A stretch of 64,000 nt of DNA from Erythrocercus mccallii (taxonomy: Eukaryota > Chordata > Aves > Passeriformes > Dicruridae). Position 1 is the first letter of the stretch; each line of letters opens with the position of its first letter. A program made the translations under genes and the position numbers. Below, piece after piece: positions 37,298 through 52,200 of the stretch. The DNA lies in contig VZRG01001057.1 in assembly GCA_013397435.1 (NCBI GenBank), positions 186,001 through 250,000 of the forward strand. The letters are read 5' to 3'. The notes under the pieces are model-generated. The model made no database searches and was not told where the DNA came from. It was given only the letters and a program-made list of their open reading frames with translations.

Positions 37298-40200
37298 GTG
37301 AGAGAGCCCGGCGTCCCGAAGCGTGCCCTGGCCTCCCGCCGCCCCCGGGCCCGGCCCCCGCTGCTTCCCGCAGCCCCGGGCGCCCAGGACGGCGCGGGGG
37401 GCCCGCAGCGAGCGGCCCCGGCAGCGGTCTCCTGCCTCCTCCTCCGGGTCCCTCGGGAATGAGCCGTGCTCAGAGCAGCGAGCGGGGCGAGTGCCAGCCC
37501 GCAGCCTCTCTGTTCGAAGGAGCCCGCCGGAGCAGGGTGAGCTGCCGCCCGTGTGCCAGCCCGGGTGCCCGCTTGTCCCTCTGGGCGACTTCCTCGCTGT
37601 CACTCGGGAGCCAAGGTGTCAAAGCAAAACTGTCAACGTTTACCATGGCTCTGTGCAAGTAACAGGGCATTTCCAGCTGCTTTAAAATTTGGAACACGTC
37701 TTTAAACTGCTTTATGCCACAGGGAGACTTGAGCTGATTCTTTCAAAGCTGGTGACAGTGTCACCTCACTGAGTTCAGTGGAGTTTTACCAGACCAGAGA
37801 AGGTGCAGTAATTATAGCTTAATAAGGTTTTATCTTTATTCTAGGACAATTCCAGAATAGCTCAATTTCATTTTTGACAAATAATGTTTTGTTTGAAGAA
37901 AAAATCACTTCCAAACCTTTGCTTTTTAAAAATTTTCAGCTGCTGTCTTAAAAACCATATTATGCTCATTGACATTTAGCTTCTTGCAAAAGATACAGTC
38001 ACTGGGGCTACAATAAGGTGTGTGCACACTGCAGAAGAATATCTTAGGTGTTCAGTTCTGATATAAAAACCATACCAAAGAGCCCACATTTGCCAGTGTC
38101 AGTTCTCTGCAGAGAAGGCTGACAGATTCCTTTATTTCATGCAGGTTCTATTCTAAAGTAAGTTGCAGCCTGAAGCTTCCCTTTTCCACAGCCTAAATTC
38201 TATGCCAAGAATTTTAACAGCTAGAAGGTAACTTTTCATTACAACTCCACACAATTGGCCGAAATTGAAAAAGTCTTAACTAGATTTTAGAAAGTTTACC
38301 AACTCTGATATCCAACAGCAGCCTTGACTGTTTGCTTCATAAAGTTTTAAGAAAAGCTCTACATTAGGTTTCTGCAAAGCAACAGTCTTTCAAACGAGAT
38401 TCCTACAGTAAATTGAGGGGGTTTTTTGTACCAAGGAGCATCACAGTTTGTATTAATTTCAGAACTTTAATTTCTGTACAAGCATCCTCTGCTCAGGACT
38501 CTTTATTTTGTGACTTCTATATTGGCCAGCAGTTATCTGAATGCTGCAGAGCATCTTGTAGCAATGAAATCCACATACAGGCTTGGACAGTATCAAATTG
38601 TTTGTGGTTTTGGTGTGTTTTTGTGGTTTTTTTTAATTGACATTTACTTAATTTAACTTATCTAAGTTAATTTTTTAGCTTAAATCCTGTATTGCAAGAG
38701 AATATGAATAGGCTTATCTACCTTCTCAATGTTATTCTCTGCTTTTCTATACTACTTGTAAGGCAGGTGATTTCATTTTTACACTCTCCCCATAAAGTAT
38801 GCTATTATTTGATTGTTCTTATGTCCATCTCTGAGCTCTCCATCTCCATTTCTACTAACCTTTTGAAAACAGGTTAACATAATTAAGCTTTCTGAAGGAT
38901 ATGTGATGATTTACACTGTAGCACTGGGCTTTTACACTTTTCTATTTCTTAGTTTAACATTTGAGGTCACTGCTGTGTGCTGAACAGGGGCTTTGACTGA
39001 ACTGGTCACACTTATGACTGCATCTCTTCTTGTCTTCTCTCAGTTCTCCCTCCACTCCCCTCTCCCCCTAAAATACTAACAAGAGATATATCTCTGTTTT
39101 GAGAAATAATATAACCTCTTATAAATGACTAATTTTCACCAGCTAGTGCTGATTTAAACTAGAATTATTCTATTGTCTTTGTGTTCTCACTTCTTTCACT
39201 CAATGTTTATTGAACACCATTTCTTAATGATTCATTATACTGTTGTCTAGTACCTACTTGAAATTAAAATTCTGTGACTTATGATGCTTAACCTCTGTCA
39301 CCCAAGTCCATTATATAGTTGAGATAGTAGGTATCATAAATAAAAGGAGACAAACCAGCAATTCATCAACAAAATGTCTCAACTACTTGGCAATAAACAA
39401 TTAAAAAATCTCCATGATTTTTAATCCTATTTAAAAATAATTAAACCTATATGCTGTAACACTTCTCAGCCAGGCCAAAGATTAGTTTTGGATATTAAGA
39501 AATCTTTGAATAGTGTGTATGTACAAAATATGCAAACCAGGGAGGCATTATGAAAATCAAATGTGAATGATGAAATGCTGCCAGTATAGCATTGATGGTA
39601 ACGGTGCTGTCATATCAGCAGTTGTTCTTACATGTATGGAGTTAGGAAATCCCTGAATGATCACTGAGGAAAATTTATCTCTGAAAACACATATCTCCAC
39701 TTTTTGTTTGAGGTACAGGAGCTGCAAATCACAATGTACAGTGCATTAGAGGGTTGGACCATTTTCACAACTTCCATTTTTCCACTTCTTTGGTGAAAAC
39801 AATTCCATGTTTTCTGTTATGTAGGAGAAGAAAATTGTCAATGATACCTCCCTTACTAGTCTTATTATCTCAGGGCAACTAATACAAATACAGGACCAGG
39901 AAATTTCAATCAGAAATTCCAGAAGCAGAGAAAGTGAATGAAATTTACTGTCCTTCAAGTTGGCCACTATCCTCAGAGGCATTTAAATGTACTTAAATCT
40001 TGAAGATCCTGAGGTTACATGGGAGACCTTTGTTTAGGAAGAGGGATTAAGACAGGACAAAGAAACATTTTTGAAATTTAATTAGTAATTGCCCTGTGAC
40101 CTGGCTCTTTAGGGCACTTTAGGAAACCTTTGTTGTGATCCAGTAACATCTCTGCTGAAGTAAAAGATGAGGCTGTTGCAGGCAGTGCAGAGAGAACAAA

Positions 40201-43200
40201 TAAACTGACTATTTTAAAATCTGTTAAATATCTAGGTTTTTCCTGAAGCAGATATGAGAATCACGTAAATAGTTGAAAGAGTATTACTACTGAATTAATC
40301 TTAAAGAACCAAATTTGCTACAAACTGTTGGGCAGGGTTTGTAAAGAGAAATAATACCTTTTATTAAGCAAACAATTAAGTTACTAAAACAGAGGCTTTG
40401 AGGCCAAGAAGGATAAAATGAATAAACTGAAAAGGCTTTTTGATTTGTTTCCCTTGCATAAATGTGTGATACTCAGCTTATGCCACTGAGAGCCCTGAAA
40501 TTCCAGCAGCTGGCAAACCTATTGCTCACAGAGAGATTTTGCTGCACAGCCCTTACTGGTGGATGTGTTTTTTAGCTGAATATATCAGCTTCTGAAAGAA
40601 GCATATTAACGTGGGGTACACAAATGGGCTGGTTTCATTCTGTTGGAAAACCTTGTAATTTTTTTCCTAGTTAGACACACCAAGCACTTGTACTTTTTAA
40701 GTTGCTTCTGTTCTAAGTTGTGTAAATGATAAGGGTGCAAAGTAGATATTAATGTGCTATTATGGGGATATCTAACTTTCACAGAGTGCACAAGGAAGCA
40801 GCTAGGTTGGAAAGGTTGTTTGATTATTCACAAAGATCTAAATCTGTGGAGATCGTGAGATCATATCCTTGAAGTTACCAAGATTTGGACTATTATGCTT
40901 TTCTACAGATCATATCTTCCCTTTTGTTTCACAACATAAAAAATGTTCACAGATCTTTATCACGGTGACCTGAGATGTACATATTTTTAAGGCATCTCTA
41001 TCTTATTTAAGCCCTCAATTTGGAAGAAGGCTGTCTGCTTACAGGCAGGTCTGTCAGAACTAAAATAGATATGATGGACAGACAAGAGTATTTCTGCCTT
41101 TTCAAATTTTGTAAGGATTAAACAGGCAAGACGACTTGCTACTCAGTCAGTGATTACCTTTGCTATTCTCTCCATCCGTGGTATGAGTATTAGCTCTGTA
41201 GAAAGGTAGGAGCTACAGAGACTCTTGCAGGATGATTGAACAGTGATCTTCTTTAAGAATTTTCTATTTACGTGTTTGGATTTTTTTCCCTTTTGCTCTT
41301 AAGGCTATGCTTTTCTGGTTCTGAATTAAATAGATTATATCATATCACAATTCCTCTACATTCTTTACATTTAAAAGTGAGAGAATTTATTCACTTTACA
41401 TTTTTTAGGAGTGAATTATGAGGGATGGATACAAACCCCATCTTAGTAGGGAATGAACAAATAAAGGGAATTAATTATATTTGAACTGGTGGTGTTTTCA
41501 TGCTGATTCATCATGCTGTTCTGACCCAAGAAATGCTGTTTTGGAGAGTATCCACAGGATAACTGCATAAATAGCAATTTTTTATTCAATTTAAAAATAG
41601 TTCTTTGGCTTAGAAAGTGATAAAGAAACGTAACTACTCTGATACTGTTGAAGAATTATGACACTTTCCCCACACCCACACAAGTAATGAAACACTTTTT
41701 TTGGAAACTTTTCCAGTCTATATTTTGGCCAACAATTCATGAGTATTCCAGGCTTCCATTAAGCTGATGAGGATTTAGAATTTCTTTGCAAATAAGTGGG
41801 CCTTCTTGTTGATCCTGAGATTCTTATATACAAGGATCAGCTCTCTCTCCCTGCCTGTGTTGCCACACTCCAAGTATGAGTACTTAGGCTTCTCCTTAGA
41901 ATGTGTCAGTCCCAAAAGTTCACTGCCTTCTTGAGTCCTCATTCCATGTCTAGGAATTGCAGAGACCTCAAATTTCCTCAAAGGAAGAATTTGGAACAAA
42001 ATTTAAATGAAGATTTAAGCACTTTCAATAGAATCCAGATGTCTATATTCTACCTACATCCCAAGCTGATAATATGACCTGAAAACTGTCAGCAATTTGT
42101 TAAGCATAATGGTAGCTAGTAGTCCTTTGTAACTTCCTATTTGGTATGAAGACTTTTTCTGTCTCAGCACCATGGGTGGAAAAGGCAGCAGTCTGTTCTG
42201 CCAACCCTGCTCAGATCATTCACAAAATCCATGTAGACTATGTATGCAGAAATAGCTATGAAAAAAATCCTCTATGTAGTATATTTTGGATCTAGAATAA
42301 ACACACACAGCCACCAGTAGTGCCACTCATGAGATTTTGTTCTATATATATATATTTACACAGAAATAACTGAGAAATTAGGAAAAACCTAAAAGGAACT
42401 TCAGGAAAAGTGTGTGATAAATTATTGCAGTTAAGAAAGTTTTGAGATCAGTATGGCAGCCAATTGCTAACAACATCCACTCTCACAAGAACCATTTTTT
42501 TCATTGTTCAGCCTGATAAACAACAGTACTCTTTCTGAGCCTGTAAATAACTTGTCTAGCTTATGAAAGACACAGACAGGATTGATAAACTAAACTAAAG
42601 TGATAAGGAACAGATTTGGTCTTACTCCTTTCCGTGTCGTTTTTTCTAATGTAGTCTGTTTAAAGAATGTTCCTTAAGCTGATGTAGTTTATTTATTGCA
42701 GAGAATTTATTGCTGAACACTTATGCAATCTCCATTTCATTATTTATGTTGAAAAAAAGGTACAAAATAAATTTTTGGTCCAAATTTCAGAGATGAAGTA
42801 GTTCAATTGGAAGTTGGATGCATTAAGTAGTATAAGGCAGTGCAATGTTATCTGTCACTGAAAACCCACTCCAAAGCAGTAAATTAATTTGGGGGGGGGG
42901 GGGTTGTTGCATTAAAATGATCCCATTTCTTTAGGTACTTTTGTACCCTTGGGTATCTTTTCCTGTGTCACATAGGCAGGCTGAAAAGAGGTGCAGTTAC
43001 TTACAGAGTAATCAGGTCTTAGTCACAAGTATCGTTTTATTATGTCTTTACAAAGACACTGTGCTTCATGAACACACTGCCAGATGCACAATAAGTAGGT
43101 GGGAATTAACAAATAAAAGATACTTTGTAGAACAGATGGACTATTTTGTGAAAACGTGACATAAGAAAAGAGTTTTAACATCAAAACTAGTGGGGGTTTT

Positions 43201-46200
43201 GTGCTTTTACAGAGGAAAGAGGCATAAGATCTGAAGTTTGCTGGGTGTATCTTGTGTCTGCACAGTAGAGGTTGACAAATTTTGGGGAGCCAGAAGATTT
43301 ATAGAAAAGAAGTCTATAGGTTGGCTATTCTCTTGCTGTTCTATACTGGATGCTTTTAAGCAGTATTACTGAAAGGGAGTCACAAAGCATGGAGATGCAA
43401 GAAAACCTAGAGGTGGCAGTGCAAAGGGGATTTTGCAATTAGTAATTTTTCAAGGTGTATGAATGGGGAGTTATAGTTCAGTGAGTAGCAGGAGATTTGA
43501 GATTAAACCACATTTACCTGAATGCCTTTTCTTGAAACTGGATGTTGTATTTCCCCCCACATTTGAAACTATCTTCTGTTTGCTCCTACCAGGGTTTAAC
43601 ACTGGATGAGTTTTCAGAAGTGATTTTGGGGTCTCTAATTCTTGGGGGTTCATCCAGACATTTCAAAGGACCCTGATAAGTCAGAGGTAAGGGAACATTA
43701 ATTTGCATTTTTGCCAAGCAGGGTACACTGGAGACATTTAAAAAGTGATTTCTTTCCTATCAGCAAAAATAGTTTCTGTAAGTAAGGTTGGATTTGCTTC
43801 AAGATTCACAAAAAAATGCAATTTTAGAAACACTTCTCTTAGTTTTTGAAGGGAACATTCGAAAATATATATTAATGTAAATCACAAAAATGCAAATGCA
43901 TATCGTACTGGCATGATGTGTAGTGTAACCTGATTACACTGGTATTAAAATATATTTTCCTAGTGTTTTTCTTGAACTGGATGAGTATCATAGAATGAAA
44001 CATCAAAGCTTTTGTAGTTTTGTACACAGAAACAAGATTACTATAGCAGAAGCAGCATGCTCATACAAGAGTCCAGAAGAACAGAAATTAATCAGGGAAT
44101 GTTTTCACTTTCCTGAATTAATGTTTTCTGAAAATGATTTCTAAAACTCCCTGAAATTATATAAAGTATCGTATTCCTTTTAAAGAAACACAGTATTATT
44201 TTTGATATTGTTCTTGAGTTTGAAATATTTAATTGGAAATACTTGTGGCAACTTTTGAAACTTTCTTTATCTGCAGTTGATAAGTACATATGGCACTGTC
44301 TGTCAGCTACAAACACCTCTTTTTTTTTTCTCTCAATATGTAACACACAGATCTGGTCTTTCCTTTGTGGGCCAGAAAGTCTGAAGAAAGCTGGCCACTG
44401 TAGGCCTTGTATGAAAATAAAGAGCTTGAGAAATAGTTGAGTCTTCTGAGGTGCAGCTGTCAGAAGGAAGACAGGGCTGCAAAATCACAGGTTCTGGTAT
44501 CTGCGTGCCCAAAGCACAAGTACCATGAAACAGTGCTCACTGCAGTTTTGTTCTAATGGTCACTACTGTCTGTAAGGTGAGGATAATTTCTTTCATCTGG
44601 AAAACTTACAAGTTTTAGTTTTTCTTGTTGTACTGGATAGCCAACTATTTCTAAAGGATTGACTAGTATAATTCTTTCTATATATACTGAAAAGAAAAAA
44701 AAAAGCTGAAATTTTTTGAAAAATCTCTTGCTGAAAATTTTCATTTTCAAAAGATCCCAGAATGAAATATGTCATAGTGAAAATTTGGTTTTATTCTGTT
44801 TGAACTAACATAGCAAAATTAGAGAGTGAGCATCATTGATTTTCTTTTTGTACCTTGCTGCTTATTCAAGGCTTTGTATAGAAATCCAGATTATCTGATA
44901 CATCTGTGTGGTTCTGTAAATATTTATGCATGTATTCAAATCTGCTAGTGATTCACTTCTAACAATAAACATGGCTTTTGGGTAATGCACAGACAAGAAT
45001 GAATTCTCTAGCAGAGCTGAAGAGATTTACATGGGAATCAAATCAATACTGAGCATATTCTGTCTGTCGTGACCTTTGCTATCAAATGGGAGCTAGCACA
45101 AGACACCACAGAAGGGGGTTTATTTCATCACTGATAGCTATTTCACTGCTAATTGTCATAATTGTTTAAAAAACAAACCAAAACACAAAGCCAAGAGGGA
45201 TATTACAAAAATATCTTTTTTTAAGTTAAGGGGAACCAGAGTGAAGTCTATTCTTAGAGGTACATTGTGCTTGAAGAGAAAATTGGCAGCATAGGTTTTT
45301 TCCTGAGATATGTCAAGGAAAAGGGTGGGATTTTGGTACAGTTAAACACCTCAAGTTTTTTAGTTTGTAGAAGTTTCAAGTATAACCACAAGGAAAGTTT
45401 GTAATCCAACAAAAATCCATTTTTGTTTGCAGTTCTTATGTCTCTTAAGGAGATTGTGGGAAGTGGAGGCAGACCCATAGGAAAGGGGGACAAAATGAAT
45501 TTCTCACTCTGGAAATTATTTGTCCTGCAAAGTATGGCAGGTTGAGGGGCAAGCAGCAGCTTGGCACATGTTAATAGTGGTGGAAAAACTGGTCAGGGAC
45601 CAAGGGAGAATGGATAGAGCTTGTTCTATCTCAGACATTCACCAAGCTGGATAAAGTCAGAACTGGCAGCAAAAGCTTGCCTGCAAGAACACTATTTTTT
45701 CTGACAGACTTATGTACAAACTTTTTTGCTTTTTATTATTTGGCTGAAAACTCTCCAGTCTTTTGGGAAAAGATTGTAATTGGAGATCCAGGCAAACACA
45801 TCATGAGGTCTCTTCCCAATAACTTGGCATGGAGCTGTGCCACCTTCACTGCCACTGAATAATACTGGTGCCTTTGGTGGCATTTGAATCATAATTTCTT
45901 GTCAACCATACAAGTATCTGTAATCAGAAATATGGCCTATTGCTTCTGCAAGTGAAATTGGGCCACCAATAAAGAGCTTGAAGTACCTTATTTATAAACT
46001 GTTTGCTTTTCATGAGATGTGTTGGAGACTGGAGACAATGTATTTCAACATATGGTTTGCAGATCTCTAAAGAGGGGCACAAAAGGTAAATGCAAAAATT
46101 CCAAGTCTGTGGCAGTAGCATCTGTTCACTAGAGGACTGTTCCTATGTGAGAAAATACAGGAATTTTTTAATCAAAGTAAAAAATAGTGCCCCTGAAGAT

Positions 46201-49200
46201 TTACTCCAGTAACAGATGTTAGTTCAGAATTTGTCAGTATAAATATGAGAAGGTAAAAATTGAAGGCATAAGTACAGATAAGTATATGCTATTATCTAAA
46301 CTTACTGCAGAATTTACAATGTAACTGTCATCATGAATATAAGCCATGAAAACATGTTGTGATTGTCATGAAACATTTCAGATATACAGTACCATTTACC
46401 AGAATAATTTTCTGTAAGCTGTTCTCCATGTGGGTTGTTAAATTTTCTTTATTTGCTGTAGAAGTTGACATATAGCAAATAGTTGAAATATTAAATCCCA
46501 GAACAAAGAGTTTGTTGTCTGGCCACAAATTACTTGGAAATATTTATACCCATGACCCAAAAGAGCTGCTGACAAGATGCAAAGCCTTTCTTTAATAGTC
46601 TAATAAGATATTTTGATGCTAAAAGTGGTACAGCTTTGGCTCAAAAGACTTAACTTTTGAATTATGTACTGCAGTTTCCTTTTCCTTGCCCTAAATATCT
46701 GCATTTGAAGACCCACTTATCACAAGCAGTTTTAGCAACAATACTGATTGTTGTGTCTCAAGAGTGTATTGTCCCATATGAAGAAGCTATTTTTGCAAAA
46801 TGAATATGGCCATTAACAGAACAAAATATTTTTTTAAATAACTGAAAATAAAACAGCATAGTGGAACATTTGTTTATAAATTAAACAACACAAGAAAGAG
46901 TTTAACATTTCCAAAGCTTGTTATTTAACACAAAGCTTCTGCACCGCTGCTGAGCTGTTGAAATAAAGGGAAGATCTTGTCAAATTTCTCAAACACCTGT
47001 GGCTTGCAGTGAGCTACCTGAGATGTCCAGAGGCCAGCTGTAGTGATTCAGCTCACACTAATGCCAACGTTCTGCTCCTAAATTTGAATGAATGTTTGAA
47101 GTTTTCAGGCTGGCAATGAAAGCTGCTATCATTGGCAGCTGTAGCCATGGAAATAAACCTTAGGTATTGTACTATTTATTCACACAGAGTTAATACCACC
47201 ATATCTCAGAAGAATCTTTGAGCTGCCAACTTGTTGCTGAGGGAAAAAAAAAACAAAGGAAAGACATACTGAGAGGTGGGAAAAAGAGCTGCTTCCTGCT
47301 GATCCCACTTGTGCCACTGCTTTTGTGTGTGGATTAGCATCTGTAAAATTAATTTAAGAATTAATATAAAAGAGAGTTCTGGAATCCTTGATAATCTTCA
47401 CATCCTGTTATTTTTAAAGGTTTTGGAGGAGGAGATGATCTATCACCAGCTGTATTTCTATTTTAGCATAAATGTATCATTCTAAATTCTGAGGAACACA
47501 AAAAGGTCTTATGAAGGTATTATGACAACACAATCACACACTGAGCTGGGAAAATGGGTATTTGTGAAAAATCAATAGCTGAATCTGTCCTCAAGTTTTG
47601 TTGTTCTATACAGAAAGCCCAGGGGAAGAGAGCCAGAAACTCCTTTCCTGACAAGAAAAAAGCAAGAGGTTCATTTTTTAGATTGGATGTACTATGTTTT
47701 CATGCCTGTGAAGTTGGTGGTAGCAGTTTGTGTTGAAATGTGTTCTATATTTTAAAAATATTTAGTGTTGCAGATTTTGCATGATTTTAAAGAGAAAGAA
47801 AATATGAAGGCTGTTGCTGACAAAAAAGAATACAATATAGTGGAAATTTGTTGTGGGCAGGCCAATGTTGATCAAGACAAAGAGGACACACTGTCCTGGA
47901 TAATCCTTCCCCAGGTGTCCTGGCTAGTGATCCCTAAGCTTACGTGCAGCTACCTTTACAAAGGCAGACCTGGTGACATCTTAAATGGGGAGGATGGACT
48001 TCTGGACTTGGATTAAATGTTACTGGTGCAAGCTGGAAAAAGCCACCTGTGTGGAACCACAGCCTGGCAAGTCTGAGCAAGGCTCTGGAGGTTCAAAGTT
48101 CATTGAAGTGGAGGATTAGTTAGCTAAAAGGAAATAGTGTCCATTTGCTCATTACTTTCTTCATTCTGAAGGCTGCTGGTAAAAATGAATAAATATTATG
48201 ACAAATGAACTACTAAATACTGAGGTTGGGAAAGGCTGAACAGTTTTACTGACTGCAGTTTGGGTTTTGCTGCAGTTGCTTCTCATCACTAGATCTTTCT
48301 CTCCTTCAACCTTCTCCTTCAGTTAAAGGGCACCTGGGGCTCTGTATTTGGGGATTCTGAGTGCAAAGGGAAGAAATATTTATAAAGTAATATTAAATTC
48401 CTGAAAATTTTCTATTTCCCATTTATATAGGAGAGCTGAACCTGACCAATTTGTTGATACTAAATTCCAAAATATCACTTAATGAGACATTTTGTGAGGA
48501 AAATGAGAGCAGGCAGGAGAATTACATGTGAAGGGAGAACTCAAGACTGGGTGTTTAAGCATGCTGGAAGTGAATATGTTAGTTAAAATGATTGCTAAGG
48601 AAATAAATGACATATGGTTGAGAAATGTGGCAGCTACAGTAAACCTTACATTCATTGGCATGAAAGATGATAAGACATGATAACCTCATTCTACACCACG
48701 TACTGAGCAGAAAATATACTGCTAAAATATCAAGAAATTACACAGAATAGCTGTTTATATAAGTTACAGGGGAGGAATCACCTTATTATCTAATGATAAG
48801 CCACTGAACCAAAAGTTTCTGCTGGAAAGAACTGTGAACAGCAGTTTTCTAAAAGGTTCTTGAATTGTAGACTCACAATTTGATGTAACGTCCTGCCTTC
48901 CTTGCTTGATAGCTTCCCCTCATGCTGTGCCCTCTCCAGCCCACAGCCTCTGCTTCCAAAACTGGATATGACTTCTCCCGTGTTAGACTTACTCATACTA
49001 GGAAGAGAGAAAGGATTTTACTACTGATGGGGAAGCAGCTCTGGAGTACATCTTTTAAAAACAGCTAGATAAACACTACACAAGATGCTTTGTATATCCC
49101 ATGGTTTCTGAAAGAATATTATTGATTAAACCTGCTTTAGACTTGGATTTTCCTGTGTATCTAGCACAGTTTATGATATAGTTCATTTTTTTGTCTGGCC

Positions 49201-52200
49201 AAGCTTGGGCATACAAGTAAAGCCTGAGGCCAACGATCGTTGTTCGCCACGCTGGAATGACCACAGGACACTTGGACTTTGCTGATCCAAGCAGGGGCCA
49301 AGAAAGGCCCTGCCTTGTTTATTTCATCCCATTATATACTTACAGAAAAGTGACCACGGATTGGAGAGTGGGATTCCCACCTCTCAACTACACTGGTCAA
49401 AGAGAGCATCAAAAGGAATGAAAACAGTGCCATATTTACAAAAACATTATCTTATGTTTTCATGAACATGGTGTGGGAAACTGAAAAGTTGTGCCTTAAT
49501 ATGAAAGCTTAAGAAGCTAGAAAAGCTCATGGTGACAGCCAACATTTGTAATTTTCGCATATCTGATCCAGTGGGACCCAGCAAAACTTTTGTGTGATTT
49601 TAAAAAAATTCAGATCTGCCTTCAGGCCAATACAGCTGTGGACAAAGCCAAAAATGTCCAAGTAGGTTAGGTCTGTACTGAGATTCACCCATAATGAATA
49701 TACAGGTGTTCCTTAGGGCTCTTGCAAAATTACTGTCACGAAGAAGCAGAGGAGAATTTGGACCTGGTTTTTCCAGCATTTTTCCTGTCTCTTCAGAGAG
49801 AGGAAAAGAAAGAAGGGGGAGGAGGGAAGAAGTATTCTAGGGAGGGTTGTTCCTTAAGTGCTTTATCTGGAGATATTATGTTTAAACTGTTTGTATTCAA
49901 GGAAGGAAGAGAACGGGCATAAATATCAGCACATTGAAATAGTTATTCCCTGAGGATACTTTGTTTTAATATAGTGGTATTATCAGTTCAGTGGGCTGTG
50001 GTTTTTCATTTCATTCAACACTTATACTATGGAAATTTCTGAAATGTTTAATTTAATTGTACTGAAGACATCAGTCATGATTTTCTAGTTAAAGTTGTGG
50101 GAGGCTTTCATTTTGAAACACTATTATAACTTTCAAAATAATTCCTTTTAGGCTGATGTTTAGTGTCAATCCTAGCGTGACTCACACAGTGAAGTTGGAG
50201 AAAATCACCTTAGCCATTTCTGCTTTATGTAAGTCTGATGACTGACTAAAAAACAAAAACCAGTTATTCATAGCTCTGAAATCAAGCCTCCACACATTCT
50301 TTAACAATTCCCCTGGGTGTGAGGGACAAGAGGGTTGAGATGGGGAGAATACAAAAAGAAAATGAGGATTTTCCAGTTCCTATCTGCAAAACATATTCTT
50401 CTCCATTTCCATTTTCGTTTGTTCAGAAACTAGCTCTGTTGAAAAGGGTAGGGATTTCATCTGAGCTGGTACTTCAAGAAACCAGATCTTTAAAGGGGAG
50501 AATAAGTCCCCTGTAACAATATTAAGCAATGTTTCAAGTCAAGCCTCATCCCTCCTCAGTAGCTTTTGGACTCTGTGCATTCATGCTCAAGGTCTCTGCT
50601 GCTCCTCAAGCTCACTGCCAGCACCACCCCTCCAGTCATGTCACATCATTTACTCAGGTTCATTTTCCCTTTTCAGAATTACCTAGTTCTCCTCTAACAT
50701 ACAAAAGGCCATATGAGATAAAACCTTTTTCCTAGCTTTTTCCAACCTATTTTCCTGTGTGTTCAATTGCTACTGAACATCACAACCAGACAGAAATAAA
50801 AAAGAATGCAATTGCTGTTTAATTCTTTTTCTAGGAAAGAGTTTTTCTATCTTAGTCTCCCAGATGGTATCAGAAGGTTAAATATCTTCTCTGCCCTCTC
50901 AAAAAGAGGCCAGGCATGTTGTAATACTTAATAAAATGAAATACTGCTTCATACACATAAAGCTGAAAATGAATGTAAAAAACCCATGTAATTAGATACT
51001 CAGGTATAACAGTTGACATGATGTAAATGCACTACATTTCTTTCTATGGGTCCACAATATTTTGGGATATAAAAGGTCTCAATGTGGAATAAATTGAAAT
51101 GTGAATCTTAATAGAAATAGTGTTTTTTGATATAAATCCCCTTATTGAAGATAGCAAAAACCTGTCATCTTTGAAGATATTTCAATTTTCCTTTTTTTTC
51201 CGTGAATGATAAAATGATTTAACAACTACTCTGGATGATACCACAGGGTATGAAGCGGTATTCACAAGCTTCTGCACTTGTGAAGCAGCTTGTGTGTATA
51301 CTGTGATGAATTTCATGAAGAAATTTTCAGTTAATTAGGTATTTCTTAAAAAGCCTGAGAAGTCTTTCTCTAGGGAATATTTCTGAAATGTTGTTAGTAT
51401 GTATTGTAAATCATATTTCATTCTATATTTTGATTTATGTAACTTTTTACTTAGAAAAAAAGAGAAAAATTTAGGAAAAATATATCTCTTCTCACTTCTT
51501 CCACAAAAATCAATATATCTGTGTTAAATAAAGGAGCTTGCAAAGCTGGGAGGGGGTGTGCGTATGTGAAAAGGCAGAAGTAGGTAGTATGTCCCTGACA
51601 GAGTTATGGATTTTCTTTTAAGAAAGCATAAAATTATTTTTTTATTTTCCCTCATCCTTTCAGGTTGTTGAACAGTGTAAAGAATAATTATTCTGTGTGT
51701 GACTTGCCCGAATTTGGAGAGCTTTTGAAGTGTTACAGATTATGTATCAAGAGGTGGGGTGAAAAGCACTTTTGAGCTCTGCATATAATTAATCCTGTTG
51801 CACTCAGTAAGCAAACCATGCTTGTATACAGGAAATGAGTGATGATGAAACCCACAAAGCTGGAGTTGACACTTTGAAAAAAATTAAAAATAATAAGTCT
51901 TCCATTACAGAGTGCAGTTTAATTCCAAATAATTTGTGTCCAAAACCTTTTCAGTTTTCAAATGTTTCTAGGAGGCTGGTGAAGGATTAAAGGGGCTGAA
52001 ATTCTCCTCCCTCCTTATATCTCCTACATTAATGTCTCTGGTGATGGTAGGAAAAGGAAAATATACAGGAGCAGTTTTCTTCAGAGAGTTAATAAAAACA
52101 TTTAGTCTATAATTTAGAATATTTTAAGGGTAATTGCAAAATATTGGGTAGGAAATACATATTATCTAACATTCAAGCAGTGCTGCAAGGTAAACATCAG

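Larger units (their letters stand above)
36110..37600. promoter_or_regulatory. HTR7: CpG island covering HTR7 promoter and exon 1
   Basis: Very CpG-rich sequence from about 36110 to 37600, with several GGGGCGG-type GC boxes and no TATA box near the start. The numerous overlapping open frames on both strands here reflect composition, not genes. A short (ACAT/ACAC)n-like run lies at 36272-36302. Confidence 0.8.
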
